The notes: generated from the letters alone by a model not told the origin. Shown: positions 41,448-54,362, numbered from the stretch's first letter. The stretch: DNA of 64,000 nt from Enoplosus armatus (GCF_043641665.1 NC_092197.1:19976857-20040856); one strand, 5' to 3'. Numbers and translations: made by a program.

Positions 41448-44400
41448 GTAGACGTGGTGCAGTGTCGCCATGGGGCGCTCCTCATTTGTCGTAGATGTCT
41501 CCCTTGTTTCCCCTGACTTTGGGGGTGGGGGTGGGGGTGGGGGGGTGCGAGTCCTGCAGTGCTGTGCTGTTCCCTTGCACAGACCACAAAAAAAACCCTA
41601 TACTCAGTCTGTATACAGATCAGTTTGGAAGCAGACTTACATATGAGCCACCTATACCAACAGCAGTGTTTTTTATATCTTGATTATTGGCGTCTGTACT
41701 CACAGTAATGACATGTTGCTCGTAACTTCCTCATTTAATAATCCCGGTAATGGTTGGCATGTCCCATAATGTGCAGGAATCATTTAGTAGCCTAGGAAAA
41801 TGGGGGAAAAAATGCATCGCATATGACTGAAAGGAAATATTTATTGTCTGATCGGATAATTCCTGATGTGCAGCGTTACATTGCTTCATGGAGTTGAAGG
41901 ACGACATTTGAGGACTTATTTTGTTTAATGAATCAAATGAAAATGAAGGTTTCGGTTGAAATAGTTCAGATTTTTGTATATATCGGCACTAGTATCAAAT
42001 ATATGTATATGTATGTGCGTGTGTGCGTGTTCCAAAGCCAGAAATAACACTATAGTAGTGTATTATCAGCTCACCTTTTCTAGCATTTAAAGTACTTGTC
42101 ATTCACCCAAGTGGTTCCAACCAGCGTCCTTCGCCCGCCCCCCCTCCCCTCCTTGTAGGTGATCACCTCGTGTACGGAGGTGTGGCAGGGCGTGTGTCGG
42201 GAGTTGGGCTGGAGGATTGACGAGTCCATCCAGGATGCGTCGCACTGGAAGGGGGTCTACCTGAAGGCGAAACTGCGCATGATGCAGTTGAAGGACCAGG
42301 AGGCCTTCGAGACGTCGTCCCTCATCGGCCACAGCGCTCGAGTGTACGCCCTCTACTACAAGGACGGCCTCCTCTGCACAGGTACGCGCCCCCCCCCCCC
42401 CCGGTGTTACTCTCGAGTTCTGCACGGATGCTGAAAATCCTCTCGTCATAGCTTTTTTTTTTTATTTCATTTTTTCATTTTTTTTTTTACAGCTGTAGCC
42501 AATAACACAAGCAGTGGCTGCATTCCATTTAAGTGTGTCAGTTCCAGGGGCCTGATGTTGTGCATATCACTTGAAAGGCTTCCTGGGATGCTTTGATTAA
42601 TGTTATTATTTCCTGCCACGAAAGCTAAAACGTCTGCCGTGAAAAGGGGCTACTGTTTTATTGATCCTTATTTTCAAGGTCTTGTGCTGCTGGTTCTTGC
42701 GACAACAGCCCCCCCCCCCGCCCACTCCCTTTCAGTCTATAAAATGTCAAAAAAAAAATTGTGAAAAATGCTCGTCACTAACTTCCCAGAGCCCAAAGTG
42801 ACGCCGTCAGATTTACTGTCATAAACGCCAAAGAAAAAGCAGCAGATCCTCACATTTAAGAAGCTGGAGCCGGCAAACGTTTGACACTTTTGCTCGAAAA
42901 ACTTTCTGCGACGGTTTATCGACTATGAAAATATTTGGCAACTTATGTTCTTTCGATCGAATAATCTATTAACGGAGTAATCGCTGCAGCTCTACACTCA
43001 AAAGTATGCATAAAGACTCTTTTGTCACTTTTCCAGTGCGAACACACTGCAGAGGGTAGGTTCGACCCACGCCGGTCTGGATGGGGTGTTTTGCAGAGTT
43101 GCTGTATTAAAATGGACGCCCCCCCCCTCCCCCCCTTTTTTTTTTTTTCGGGCCAGGGTCTGATGACCTGTCTGCCAAACTATGGGACGTGCGCACCGGG
43201 CAGTGCATCTACGGGATTCAGACGCACACCTGCGCCACCGTCAAGTTTGATGAGCAGAAGCTGGTGACCGGGTCCTTCGACAACACCGTGGCATGCTGGG
43301 AGTGGAGCACGGGGGCCAAAATCCAGCAGTTCCGCGGCCACACGGGAGCAGGTTGGTCAGTTGTCCTGGGTTATTTAGAGTAAAAGCTAAACTCTTAGTC
43401 ACGTGCCACATCTCACTCCAGGGTCGGCACAGCGTCCAACCATAACTGTATAGAAAAAGACATCGTTGACAAATCAAAATCAAAAGCCAATTAAATGGAA
43501 CCTGCTTGGATCATAAACTCCAGTTTGTCTGCTTTCATGGGCATAAATAAAAAAAACATTTTTCATTTTTTTGCAACTGAGTTTTAAAGACATTATTTGA
43601 AATGTTTTTTTTTTTTTCTCCCGTGTGCTCTCAAGTCTTCAGTGTGGACTACAACGATGAGCTGGACCTGCTGGTCAGCGGCTCCGCCGACTTCTCGGTG
43701 AAGGTCTGGGCGCTGTCTGCCGGCGCCTGTCTCAACACCCTGACCGGGCACACCGAGTGGGTCACCAAGGTCAGCCCGCCTCGCCTTGCCTTGCCTTGCC
43801 TGGTCCAGGTTTCAGTCCAGGAGAACAGTTATGTGCTATATGATAATGAAATAAATATGCATGTTGTTGTTGCTGTCTCCCGTCAGGTGATACTACAGAA
43901 AAGTGAAGTAGAATCCATGGTGCACAGTCCTGGTGATCATATCCTCCTAAGTGCTGATAAGTATGAAATTAAGGTAATGCTCCTGTCTCCAGAGGTTTCT
44001 TGTGTTTTCACTTTTTGGAGAGTGGAGAAATGAACGTAAAGCTGTTGCCCTCTGCAGGTCTGGCCTTTGGGCCGCGAAATCAACTGCAAGTGTCTGAAGA
44101 CGCTGTCGGTGTCGGAGGACCGCAGCATCAGCCTTCAGCCCCGCCTGCAGTTCGACGGGCGCTACATCGTCTGCAGCTCTGACCTCGGAGTTTACCAGTG
44201 GGACTTTGCCAGCTTTGAGATTCTCAGGTAACCTGTGGCTTATTCTATGTGTGTAATGGTTATTCATGTAGCACCTTCCTACAGCAGACATGTCACAATC
44301 CCCATGTCATGCTCATTTCCAGCTCTATGTTTTTATTCTGGGACTCCACTAGAGCAGCTCTGCATGATTCACAGTTCACAAACAAAAACAGTCCTTATTT

Positions 44401-45052
44401 ATCTTCTACTGGCCCCTTTCAAGCTGTTTTAGACAAACTGAACAACTTCCTGGGGGCGTGGCTGAGTGCAGTGACACCACATCAGCTCGTTTAAAGGCAC
44501 AGTTTCTGAACACGGGGCTGTGTTTCATTCCTCTGGACTGAGCGTTTTGATACTCTCACAGTATTTATACAGCACCCAGAGCTGCTTTATAATCAAACAA
44601 GACCACCAAGACACTTTCTACAATATGGAACCTTTAAATGCATAAAAACAATCTGATAAAAACATCACAGTTTGCTTGGAACGATGGATTTGGACAAGAG
44701 GACGTCTGTTCTGTTAGAAGACAACGTGATCATGCTGATCAAGCCTGTGTTTTCTGTCCCCAGGGTGATAAAAATGCAGGACCCAGCGAACCTGTCCCTG
44801 CTCAGCTTCGGCGAGGTGTTTGCGCTCCTTTTCGACAACCACTTCCTGTACGTGATGGACCTGCGGACAGAGGCTATCTCGGGCCGCTGGCCTCTGCCGG
44901 CCTACAGAAAGTCCAAGCGAGGATCTAGCTTCCTGGCCGGCGTGACCTCCTGGCTCAACGGCCTGGACGGGGACAATGACTCTGGACTGGTGTTTGCCAC
45001 CAGCATGCCGGACCATAGCATTCACTTAGTACTGTGGAAGGAGAACGGATAG
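41181..45052 (+). CDS. fbxw2: F-box/WD repeat-containing protein 2, complete
   Basis: This is a substrate receptor of an SCF (SKP1-CUL1-F-box) ubiquitin ligase (family knowledge). Coding exons: 41181-41447, 42159-42381, 43157-43351, 43636-43769, 43887-43973, 44058-44227, 44764-45052. They sum to 1365 nt, 454 residues, identical to the length I recall for human FBXW2. The F-box lies around residues 55-95 ([31 protein letters not shown]). WD40 blades follow from about residue 145: [88 protein letters not shown], and [16 protein letters not shown]. The end [12 protein letters not shown] matches the human protein. The start ATG at 41181 gives [18 protein letters not shown], aligning with the human N-terminus. 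The acceptor at 41155 implies at least one upstream non-coding exon that I cannot place. Confidence 0.96.
42159..42381 (+). CDS. fbxw2: fbxw2 exon 2
   Basis: The acceptor is ccttgtag and the donor gtacgc; 223 nt, phase 0 in and phase 1 out. It encodes [20 protein letters not shown], then [17 protein letters not shown] and the first WD40 blade opening [18 protein letters not shown]. Confidence 0.95.
43157..43351 (+). CDS. fbxw2: fbxw2 exon 3, WD40 blades
   Basis: The acceptor is cgggccag after a C/T tract and the donor gttggt; 195 nt, phase 1 to 1. It encodes [20 protein letters not shown], then [19 protein letters not shown] and [20 protein letters not shown]. Confidence 0.95.
43636..43769 (+). 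CDS. fbxw2: fbxw2 exon 4, WD40 blade
   Basis: The acceptor is tgctctcaag and the donor gtcagc; 134 nt. It encodes [20 protein letters not shown], then [20 protein letters not shown] and WVTK. Confidence 0.95.
43887..43973 (+). CDS. fbxw2: fbxw2 exon 5
   Basis: The acceptor is tcccgtcag and the donor gtaatg; 29 codons, [20 protein letters not shown] and then LSADKYEIK. Confidence 0.94.
44058..44227 (+). CDS. fbxw2: fbxw2 exon 6
   Basis: The acceptor is cctctgcag and the donor gtaacc; 170 nt ending in phase 2. It encodes [20 protein letters not shown], then [19 protein letters not shown] and [11 protein letters not shown]. Confidence 0.95.
44764..45052 (+). CDS. fbxw2: fbxw2 terminal exon
   Basis: The acceptor is gtccccag; 96 codons and stop TAG at 45050-45052. 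It encodes [20 protein letters not shown], then [32 protein letters not shown] and a C-terminus [12 protein letters not shown]. Confidence 0.95.
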
Positions 45053-45411
45053 AAACCGAACCAGGACCCCAACCCCCTCAGACTGCTAAGATACGAGCCG
45101 CCGTCATGTGTGCTCCGGAATACGTGAACCTTTAACAGCCAAGATAAGATCACGCATGGACCAAAGCATTTCTGTATTTATCCGTTTCTTCCTCAGCATA
45201 TACAGTCCTCCTCTCGACACAAACGCCAACATTCACCGGTGGGGAATAACAAAAACAAAAACAGCGGAAAGCGAGAAAAATGACGAAACTGTTGCTGACG
45301 TGCTACACGGAGTGCTCGACCAGCACTCGCAGAAACCTCTCGTCGTCCTTCTGAGCGTGGACAAAGACGGACTTCTAAAAGCCAAGATGTTTCTGTGACT
45401 TAAAGGTTCCA

Positions 45412-45417
45412 AAATAA
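45412..45417 (+). promoter_or_regulatory. candidate fbxw2 polyadenylation signal (proximal)
   Basis: AATAAA lies about 360 nt after the fbxw2 stop. A second cluster at 46723-46738 could be a distal site. The transcript end is not visible from sequence alone. Confidence 0.4.
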
Positions 45418-45919
45418 ACACGGGCGTAGAAACGATCCTGTAATAGACTTTTAACGTGGAAGTGTGAATGTTTTTGGCAGATTTTCTCCTTGACCAGTTT
45501 CGCATTGCGCGGTGAGAATATCTGTAGCCGACCTTTTAATCCACAGTCTTGTAAAACTTGGGTGCCAACTTGGGGCCACTGACCCTTTTTTTTTTTTTTT
45601 TTTCTTTCGTCCTCGCCAGGATAAGTCAATGTCAAACGCGCTGTAGCCAGAAAAAAAAAAACACGCCCCAATGCCAAGCCGGTCACTCTAGAGCCGATTT
45701 GCCAAAAACGTCTTTTGAAGGAAAGCAGGGGTTTTTGCCTTAAACACAGTTGCTGTAAATAACGGCGAGCGACTTTTTATTTTATGTAATTTTTTTTTAA
45801 CAGACCCGTCCCCCGAAGAAGCCACGGCGCCGAACCGTGTGTGATTTGGTACATTTGTTTGTGTACGACGTAAAACATTGTGCGGTTTCGTGTGATTAAA
45901 AACACAGAGTGTGCTTTTT

Positions 45920-45944
45920 TTCTTCTTCTTCTTCTTCTTCTTCT
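45920..45944. repeat. (TTC)n microsatellite
   Basis: A trinucleotide run about 870 nt after the fbxw2 stop, within the possible long 3' UTR. Confidence 0.95.
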
Positions 45945-46722
45945 AAGGGACGCCTGGTCTAAATGTCGGCTTGAGAAACGTGACGTGCCTTTTCAGTTCA
46001 TTCGGGGTTTCTTTTTTTCCCTCCATGTTGTAAACCCTACTCTTTTACGTTGGGTTCTTTTCACATTTACCGCGCTCTAACAGTCTACGATGTCGGTAAT
46101 TTTATAGTCACGTACGCTTGACACGACTCGCCCACTGGGCTGCTTTCACGAATCACTGACCGCGCGACACATCAGGTGTATTTTTATTTCATTCTTTTTT
46201 TTTTTTCTTTCTAAAAAAGGGCCTCGACGCGTCGCACAGCCGAGGCGCGGGGGTGGAAGTCTAACCATCATGTCTCAGCTTTTGCTTCCACAAAACCGGA
46301 ACTTTAACCCACGAGCGAGTGCTTCTCCCGCCAATTTCCAGTGACGTCTTCCTCTTTGCGTCAGGCAGGCCACAGGTCTGTACTCCAGTGACCCGTTTCT
46401 CACGTGGACAGTTTTAGGCGGCAGATGTACAGACCGGGTCTTAGGTTTAGGAGTCTAATCGAATGAAAATGCCACAAATACACTACGTTCTGTACGTTCT
46501 GTCTGACCACTGCGCCGCATTGTATCCTCCCAGCAATGTACGTTGAAAATACATGAATATGATTTGTATATAAAGTGATACTTAGAAATGGGGGTGGGGG
46601 GGGGTGGTGATGTTCATTGCCGTCGCACTCAAAACACTGCGCAGTGTTATTTCACAACAACACCCTCTGTTGCACTGTCACCCGCACCGACCTACAATCA
46701 GCTTCAATATTGCAGTCTTTCA

Positions 46723-46738
46723 AATAAATAAAATAAGT
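46723..46738 (+). promoter_or_regulatory. candidate fbxw2 distal polyadenylation signals
   Basis: Overlapping AATAAATAAAATAA hexamers lie about 1.7 kb after the fbxw2 stop codon. If used, they would give a 3' UTR including the (TTC)n tract at 45920. Confidence 0.4.
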
Positions 46739-47725
46739 AGCAAATGCACCGTGTCCGTGTGTTTGGTCATGTGACGTCAACGTCGCCATGGCAGCAGCAG
46801 CAGCAGCTATAGGGATGGCAACGTGCGGTCCTAATACCTGCAGAACTATCGGACATCTCCATCAGCTTTCAGCCGCACCTCGCGTTCCATCTACGAAGTA
46901 CAGCGAGCGTGGCAGCCTCCATATTGCTTCATCACGGCACATCACACATCAACCGTTGCACCTGTGTGCTTACATGCTGCGCATCCTCGAATGATTGTAG
47001 CAACGTAGCATTCTAGCATATAGCACAGTGTGTGTAGCAGGAATGTGGGGGGGGGGGGTTAACTGGCTCTGCTGTCAGTACACAGAGCCTCTGGTTTGAT
47101 GCTTTAATGTGCCATGCACCCCTCTCCATATCTCGACGTGGTCCCTCAGACTGGATTTTGGACTCGGCAGTCTTTCTTAATCACGTTTTAGGTTGTTTTC
47201 TTTTCACTTGACAGATGAACAGCGCCATTGCGATAGATATTTCCCACCTGGCAGAATGCGCCACCCTTATTGGCCAGAGTTTGACAGATGCCGTGCACAA
47301 CCTCGATGTTCACGAGGACAGAAGTGCAGTTGCACCCCGGGACATCGCGACATAAAAGTCAACAGCCTTCCGTACATAAAGTTTATTCCCAATTTCAGTG
47401 TCTGAAGCTGAAAAATACAGCGACGTATAGCAGTGCCATGGTAAGAAATAACTTGGCAAAGTAATCACAGACTGATAATCACGACCCAGTGGTTATCTTT
47501 TTCACAGTTACAATACTAGAAATTTTGTACACCAAAAAAATTACATGCAAATAAATGTCCCATAGAACACAATTGTCTTTCCTCAGAGGAATTGGATAAA
47601 AACTGAGATATGTTTAGATCGGACATATACAAGTATCGAAACAATCGAAAGGAAGGAGCAAAGCAATACTTGTTGAAATACTTCATGGAAACTGGTGGTA
47701 TGATTTAATCACATACGCACTGACG

Positions 47726-47726
<1 letters not shown>

Positions 47727-47788
<62 letters not shown>
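47727..47788. repeat. (CA)n microsatellite, about 60 nt
   Basis: A CA run in the fbxw2-ralgps1 spacer. Confidence 0.96.
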
Positions 47789-47789
<1 letters not shown>

Positions 47790-48780
47790 CATTTGGATCA
47801 AATGTATTTGGACGATCCTAAATTGGGGATCTTTTGGCTCTTGAGTCAACATGTGCGAGAGGAACATCGGGTCACGGCTGCCTTTTGGGGGGGGGGGGGG
47901 GGAGGACTCCCTGGCACGCGCTGACATGTTAGCGGGGGTGTGTTTCCTACTCATCGGGGGAAATGAGCACTTTTAAACCCGACTTGTCTGATAGCTACAG
48001 TTCACTTGTACAACCAATCTTTAGTGCTGCTGATTTGATCAATCACTCAAAGATCCATCATCATTGGCCATAAAAAGAAAAAAAAAAACAACCCCCCCCC
48101 CATCACATTTACCGCAAACAACTTCCTCTGTAGAGGTAAGTTGGTGAAAACTGTGGCAGCACGTACTTGGCATTAAACTGGCGAGTCCAGTTTCAAAGGA
48201 TCCGAGCTTCAAAATTCTTCAAAATGTTAATTAACTGCTGTTTTGTGTGCGCGCTCAACAACAGGCCAGAGTCAGAAGAGAAGATCAACGTCAGTTTCAC
48301 CTCTGTACAAATGATTATTGTGCAAATCACCTGGGGTTGGGGTGTGTAGCCTAGCTAGCCGAGCTACACTTTGCCTAAATAAAATCCGACCAGACACTCC
48401 GTGCCAGCTTTTGGTACTTCCGATACTTAGTGGTTACCAACATGTGTTGGTCTATACTAAAAAACAAAACAAAAAAACAAAAGCAGCCCTCCGCACAGCA
48501 TCTAGGAGTTCTGTCATGGGGGGTTGCCAGGTTGGAACACCGGTAACTCTGAACGTAACCCAGGGGGGACCCTCAGATTGATGACGATCTTGGCGAAAAT
48601 GTAAAAAGAGACAGCGCTGGAGTTGCTTGAAGGCACTGTTGACAGCAAGGGCCAATGGCGATGAGGTGCCAACTGTCAGCTTTTACGGGTGCCATGTCAT
48701 AGCCATACTGGGCGAACCGTAGAGGACCTTTCAAACACACCGCCCGAATCTGAGTACAATTCAATCCAATGATCATACAG

Positions 48781-48782
<2 letters not shown>

Positions 48783-48814
<32 letters not shown>
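48783..48814. repeat. (CA)n microsatellite
   Basis: A CA run of about 32 nt in the fbxw2-ralgps1 spacer. Confidence 0.96.
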
Positions 48815-48816
<2 letters not shown>

Positions 48817-50364
48817 AAGTACAGTCACCTGACCTCAGTCCAACCAATCATGTTTTGTTTTTTTTACTTGCTGAAGACAATAGACTCGAGGCAAACCCCC
48901 TCAACACTTCTGAAACCAACCCTTGGATGTTCACGCCCTAAAATTTAACGGGAAAGTCCAGAGTTTAACCTCATGGTTTCCAACCAGTTAATACCTACTG
49001 GCTGCATTATATGTACCGGACACGAGCAGCTGGAGTGAATACCATAATTTTACATCCGACTCCGGTCAAGATCACCTGAACGCGGTCCGACCGTTTCTCT
49101 CGTTTTCCTTCTCAATAAAGTTTTACCCCCTCAAACAGCACGTGGAATAAACAGGAACTATACTGCACGGCGACGGCGGCGTGACATGAAAAGAAACATG
49201 TCTGTTCCCACCGGGGATCGAACAGGGAACAATATAAAACGGTGCAACGGTAAATACTTAACAAAGGTGGCGAGTGGTAAGAGTGGACATTGTGTGGTCT
49301 ATTTGTGAGGAATGCCTGATATTCTCGTGGTTAGAGGAACATTGCAGCCACTTCTCCGCTGTTACAAGAAGAAGAAACGTGCCTTGGTCTTTGCTAAAAG
49401 GCCCTCCCCCAGTGTGTTCAGAAGCTATCGTCCCCGGCGGCCATCGGTTTCCATCGGTTTTAAAACCTGCTTGGGGTGTTTAATATCCATTACATGAAAT
49501 CTGCGCACTGTTCTGTAAACATTACAATATTACCGTAGGATAATGTAGTTTAAGTGCAGGTTGCTTTGACAAAAATGAACGCAGACTTGACTGACCAAGC
49601 TTTTTTTTTTTTTTTTTTAAGGCCAATGCTAAAGAAAAAGCTAACTGCGTTAGCCGTGTGACAACCTCTCCATCTCATTTTAATAGTCGCTATGAAGACC
49701 TGACGGATTGCACTGTGTGTTTTAGTATTTACTGTGTGTAATGTGCAACGCGCCTGATTTTATCCCAAATGGTTGACTTTTAGGCTTTTATTAATTTACC
49801 TATTGAACTTCATAGTGTTTTCGTTTGACTGTAATTGCCACCTCTCTGTAAAGCACGTTGGTCAACATTTTAAAAGTGTTCCATGAATATATTCACTCCA
49901 CTCGACAAACACCGATGTTGATATTTGAAAGCTGTCAAAATCCAATGGGAAGTCGACAGTCGACAGATTCTCTCTCGAACGCGAACGGACATTTTGGGAA
50001 TTCTGGAGGACCGTGGTGGTGACGATGTCCGTCTGAGCCCATTTACTCCCAGTGATTTGCTTTGTGTCACAGCTAATCCTTCTGCAAAGATGTGCGCTGA
50101 GTGGGACGTTTGACTTTGCGAGAAGACTTGAGAGTCTACAGCCACGCTAGCCGTGCTTTGAGCTAAATGCTAACGTTTAGCAGGTATATAACGTTAAGCA
50201 TAGCGTGTTAGCACGCAGAGTTTTACGCATGGCAAGTAGCACTAAACACAAAGGACAGCGTAGGATGGCGGGAATGTCACGGGTTTTTGCAAGTGTTTGG
50301 CCATGAACCAAAGTATTATGGCTATAATTCAAATTGGAGGATCACTTAAGTCATTATAATTCAT

Positions 50365-50445
50365 CTTGAGGGGGGGGGGCATGAATGTCTGGTCCAAATT
50401 TCATCACAATCCATCCAATAATAATAATAATAATAATAATAATAA
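50365..50445. repeat. family A fragment followed by (ATA)n
   Basis: Contains catgaatgtctggtccaaat and ttcatcacaatccatccaat, running into an (ATA)n tract at 50417-50445. The 21310 copy also has an (AAT)n tract after 'gtccaataat', suggesting that the family carries this microsatellite. Confidence 0.5.
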
Positions 50446-51334
50446 ACTTGTCAGTGCTCTCTGGTGGACCATTCTTGACTGCTATCAAGCTAATAATAAT
50501 GAGCTAATATTGGCCAATATATATATATCCGTCCGGCATGCTCTAACGCTGACCGTGATGGGCTTCAAGGGTCTGCTAATTGACTTGCACACCCTACAGG
50601 AGGGAATGGGGTCCACTGAACGCCTGGACCAGTAAAAACAGCAGATGTTGATTTCTGAAACGCAGCAGCGCGATGAGGCGGAGAGCTTAGCGCTGACGTA
50701 ACGTACGTCATTTCTAATAAACGGGCTTAAATAGACTCTATCGCAACGACGGCCCTCTGGAAAGTTTGCATTCACCCGAAGACGGACAATAATACCGGAG
50801 GAGAAATTGGACGAGTTGAAGAAATCCTGACTGTTAAGTCCAATAAATTTGTTGAGGACGATGCGGGAATGAGTTCTGAAAACAAGACAAAGAACGTTAT
50901 ACTTCTAAGATTCCGAACAGCGTGATGACTCCTGACAAGCCATGGTTTCGTTCTTGTTTTTTTTTTCTCCTTTTTTTTTTTACTATTACGACTGATTTCA
51001 TAAATGACTGACCAGTTACCATGATTTACAACAGGGAAACATTACAAATATGACATCTATTAGTAAATGTTTAACTTCATCTCAGTTTCAGTTTCTACTC
51101 TTAAAAGGGTACTTCCACTTTCTTACAGCTCGGATCTTCTTTTCATTGCTCTGGCCATCGTTTCCATTGCTTTGTGATGAAACTGTACCTGAAGTAATGA
51201 AGTAGTGAACAGTGCTAGATGATTATAACACTAAGTTTTAATCATGTGTCTGTTCACATTCATCTTCTTTTCCCGACAGGTTTGCCTAAACTGAAGGTTT
51301 CCGGCCTGTCTGGTCGCCGGACTGCTCGTGTTTC

Positions 51335-51480
51335 TTGACCCAGTCAGACTTCAGCCCTCAGGGTCTCCGTCGGGAGCAACTTGGGGTTCAGTGTCTCGCT
51401 CAGGGACGCTCCGACATGATGAGGGGAAAGCCGGGGATTGAACCCCCCCCCCCCCCCAACCCGCTCTACCCTGCTCTACA
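51335..51480 (-). repeat. SINE-like dispersed repeat, copy 1 (reverse orientation)
   Basis: On the + strand it reads ggagcaacttggggttcagt, gtctcgctcagggacgctcc, gccggggattgaac, and then cgctctacc. Its reverse complement has the order gtagagcg, gttcaatccccggc (tRNA B-box-like), agcgtccctgagcgagacac, matching the layout of the opposed copy at 63305-63545. This family is abundant in teleosts as I recall. Confidence 0.55.
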
Positions 51481-51890
51481 ATGCCAACCACTGGGAAAGG
51501 CGTGTCAGACTGCTCAACTGTCCGACAAGCACTTCCACTGAAGCGTGAAGGTGTCAGTATACTTCATCAAAACCGCACGTCGGACAGTTGAACAGCTTCG
51601 GAAACCTCCTCCCCCCACAACTTTCTGATGTTGGAATTTGGGGGTGGGGCGGGGCTATGTCCAACAATGTCTGTAGCTAGGCCAGCTGCGTGGAGGTGAG
51701 CCAGGATTTGAACTTCTCTTTCTAGCTTTCTTTTCTCATTTAACAACTGAGTGTAAGACTCTGAATGGCTGTCTGAAACATGCGACCATACCACCCCCCC
51801 CCCCCCCCCTTGCCTTTAGACATGGTTGGACAACACGTCGTACGAAGTTCGTACCTAGCGTAAACCGACCCTTCTAATGCCCTCTTCCTA
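51481..51890 (+). repeat. dispersed repeat adjoining the SINE-like copy
   Basis: Contains gcgtgaaggtgtcagtatac, ttgaacagcttcggaaacc, tgtagctaggccagctgcgt, agacatggttggacaacacg and acctagcgtaaaccgaccct. I recall this wording as a recurrent percomorph element. Only one copy is in the window, so boundaries are approximate. It explains the open frame seen on the - strand here. Confidence 0.45.
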
Positions 51891-53439
51891 CCTCTAAGGA
51901 TGAGATTAATGGTCAGGGGACCTCATTTTCGGCTCCTTGTACCCGCAATCTCATTCTTTCAGTCATGATGCAGCAAAAACTCATTACCACAGGTGAGAGC
52001 TGGAACATGGATCGGCCTTGACTTCAGGCTCACAGGAACGACGGCCAGACCTATGAAAATAAAGTCCAATCCAAGTTGTAATGAAGCAGAATTATCCTTG
52101 AAATCTAACACAAGGTTTTGCTTTTGAAGCAGATTATTTAACAGTGCCGATGCTGATGGAGTCCTCCCTTATCCCAGCGTCCTTCAGTTGGAGGTGAGGA
52201 GTCGAACCAAGTTTTAGGGTGGCTTCCCACCAACAGTCTCTCGGAGGAGCAGCTTCCTGCAGCAGGCGGCTGTGAATCGAGGACAATCCATCGTACCATT
52301 TCCCTTTGATGGCCAACTGTCAAAAAATAAACTCTTTTACAAATAAATACAGTATTTACACACACACGTGATTGTTGAAAGCTTGGTACTTCATTGTAAA
52401 TTGCTTTAAATTTCACTCCACCAGATGCCTTTGGCGGCATACCGGCGTCGACAGCAGCCGGCTGTCTTCGGCGTTACCGATCGCGATGATCAACCTTGTT
52501 CAGTCCCGTTTTTGTCCACGGAGTTTGACAAGTTTGGATTTGTTCTGTACAAAATATTAACTGTTGCTATTTGTAAACCTTGTTATGTACATCGGCCAAC
52601 ACCTGTCACGGTGGGGGCGAGCAGATGAACCGATCCAGGGCTGCTCCTTCATTTGACCAAAAATCTAACACGAGCTCTGAGAGCCCACTTCGTAGTTTTC
52701 ATATTGTTTCTGGCATCGTGGAACAAATTCAGTCCAGCTGTACGTCACAGGGCTGAAGGTGATGAAGGCTCGTCGTCTGTCCTTTTTGTTGCAGCGCTGA
52801 TCTTCAGTGGTATTAATGAGGCCTTCAAACGGGGGCTCGGACCTTTTCTGATGGATCCAAGTTCACGGGCCGGGATGTGTGTCGACACCGTTGCCTACCC
52901 TTCCTCCTCTGTATGATGTTGAAGAATGCAGAATGCCGTTTTCTTTTTAAACTTTCCATTCTGTTGTAAACCCCCGTTTGAAGGCCGTATGACACTGGTT
53001 TGCAGAGCGACGATCAACATCAGTAGCCCCAACGTCCACGTTTGTGCACTGACGCATCTTTTCACCCCAAGCACAAACCCAACATGTGCCCAATCCCCCC
53101 CCCCCCCCCCCAAAAAAAAACAACAAAAAACCCCAAAGTGCTTGCTCACATGTTTTTTTTGTTTTTTTTTAGCAGCGTAACGAATGACAGTGAACAAGGG
53201 AGCTTCAGAGAAAGAAACGACGGACAACCTCACCGGAGGCTCCAGAGTTTACACTTCACAGGTCACATCCAGTGTCAAAGACGCTTCTTCTGCAGCGCCA
53301 TATGCTTCTCCACTCAAATCTCGTTTTTTTTTTTTTTTCCTCTCCCAAGTTTTTGTTCCGCTGTGTTCCAACGTTTTAGTCCGTACTTCCCAAACGAACG
53401 GGTTTGGCACAATAACGCTCCGCTGGGTAAGGTCTGCTC

Positions 53440-53469
53440 TCATTCAAATGACATGAGGTTTGCTGGTAT
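53440..53469 (-). CDS. ralgps1: ralgps1 terminal coding micro-segment
   Basis: After the acceptor tctctcaacag, nine codons read IPANLMSFE and then TGA at 53442-53440. Human RALGPS1 ends, as I recall, VPANLMSFE, so this short stretch about 1.9 kb from the previous exon completes the protein. The remainder of the exon is 3' UTR. Confidence 0.9.
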   Translation of the reverse strand: MPANLMSFE

Positions 53470-54319
53470 CTGTTGAGAGAACAGAACACATGTTTGGCAC
53501 GAATATTAGAAACAGGGAGCGCTGCTCACAAATGCACCGAGCCACTCGTAGGCGTCGCTTAGAGGCTGCTCGGTGTCTGTACGTGGCAGTTTTAATTGGC
53601 TACTTGGGGGCAGTGGAACGAGCTATCGATTCATAAAGTGAATAAATGTTATGGCATGTTATGTCAGCAGATACAAAAGCAACTTTTGCATGCGTTTGGA
53701 ATCGCGCGTCCGGTGACGTGGCGAGTGGAAGCTCGGTATGCACTCATCTTTTAGCTCGGTTTTTGGTCTCCACCAACTCCTGAGGAAAATGTCAGGGTCT
53801 TTAGCTGCTAAATGCTCCACTGTTGTTCACCAGCTAGGCGAGGTTTTTTAGAGTTTTTTCCTCTGAAAACAGCTTCCTGCTGCAGTTAACTGTAGAGTTG
53901 TGGGCCAAAAAACAAAACGACAAGCTGAAAGACGCTAAAACATTCGGTATAGGTGCAGAGTCGGGTGATAATTCTCTGTGGCTTCGTCACTACGGGTGAG
54001 CCCTGTCGCATTATATACATTCATTATACCCATAGTTAATAGATACATTGATTAACGCAGCTTTAAAACGTGGAGAAAAAGAAATTAAAAAAAAACTACA
54101 TTGTAGTATTTATATTGCCCAAATAATAATGTGATCCTTGCAAAAGTATACTTTTGTGATTGAAACTTGGCCAATCCAAATTAAATTTGTTTTAGATCAG
54201 ATTCAATTCAGCTTTGCTGTTATTGCACTATACACTGCAAGTACCAGCACACCGAAATGCAGTTTAGCATCTAGCCAAAGTGCGTATATATATGCATGCA
54301 CATATATACGGAAACATAT

Positions 54320-54362
<43 letters not shown>

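Larger units (their letters stand above)
45053..53439. other. fbxw2-ralgps1 convergent region
   Basis: This 8.4 kb contains both 3' UTRs. No additional gene is recognised. It holds (TTC)n at 45920, (CA)n at 47727 and 48783, (ATA)n at 50417, a family A fragment at 50365, a SINE-like copy and adjacent repeat (51335-51880), and a few short open frames without homology. Confidence 0.55.

Noticed and set aside
46788..46994. Open frame beginning MAAAAAAIG
   Set aside because: The alanines come from a GCA repeat; no homology or splice context.
49199..49232. B-box-like ggatcgaacaggg suggesting a tRNA or SINE on the - strand
   Set aside because: No A box, no cloverleaf and no second copy; not supportable as a tRNA gene.
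52134..52316. Sixty-codon open frame on the - strand preceded by an acceptor-like ttttttgacag
   Set aside because: No homology recognised, no partner exon in phase, and it lies in what is probably ralgps1 3' UTR or spacer; likely chance.
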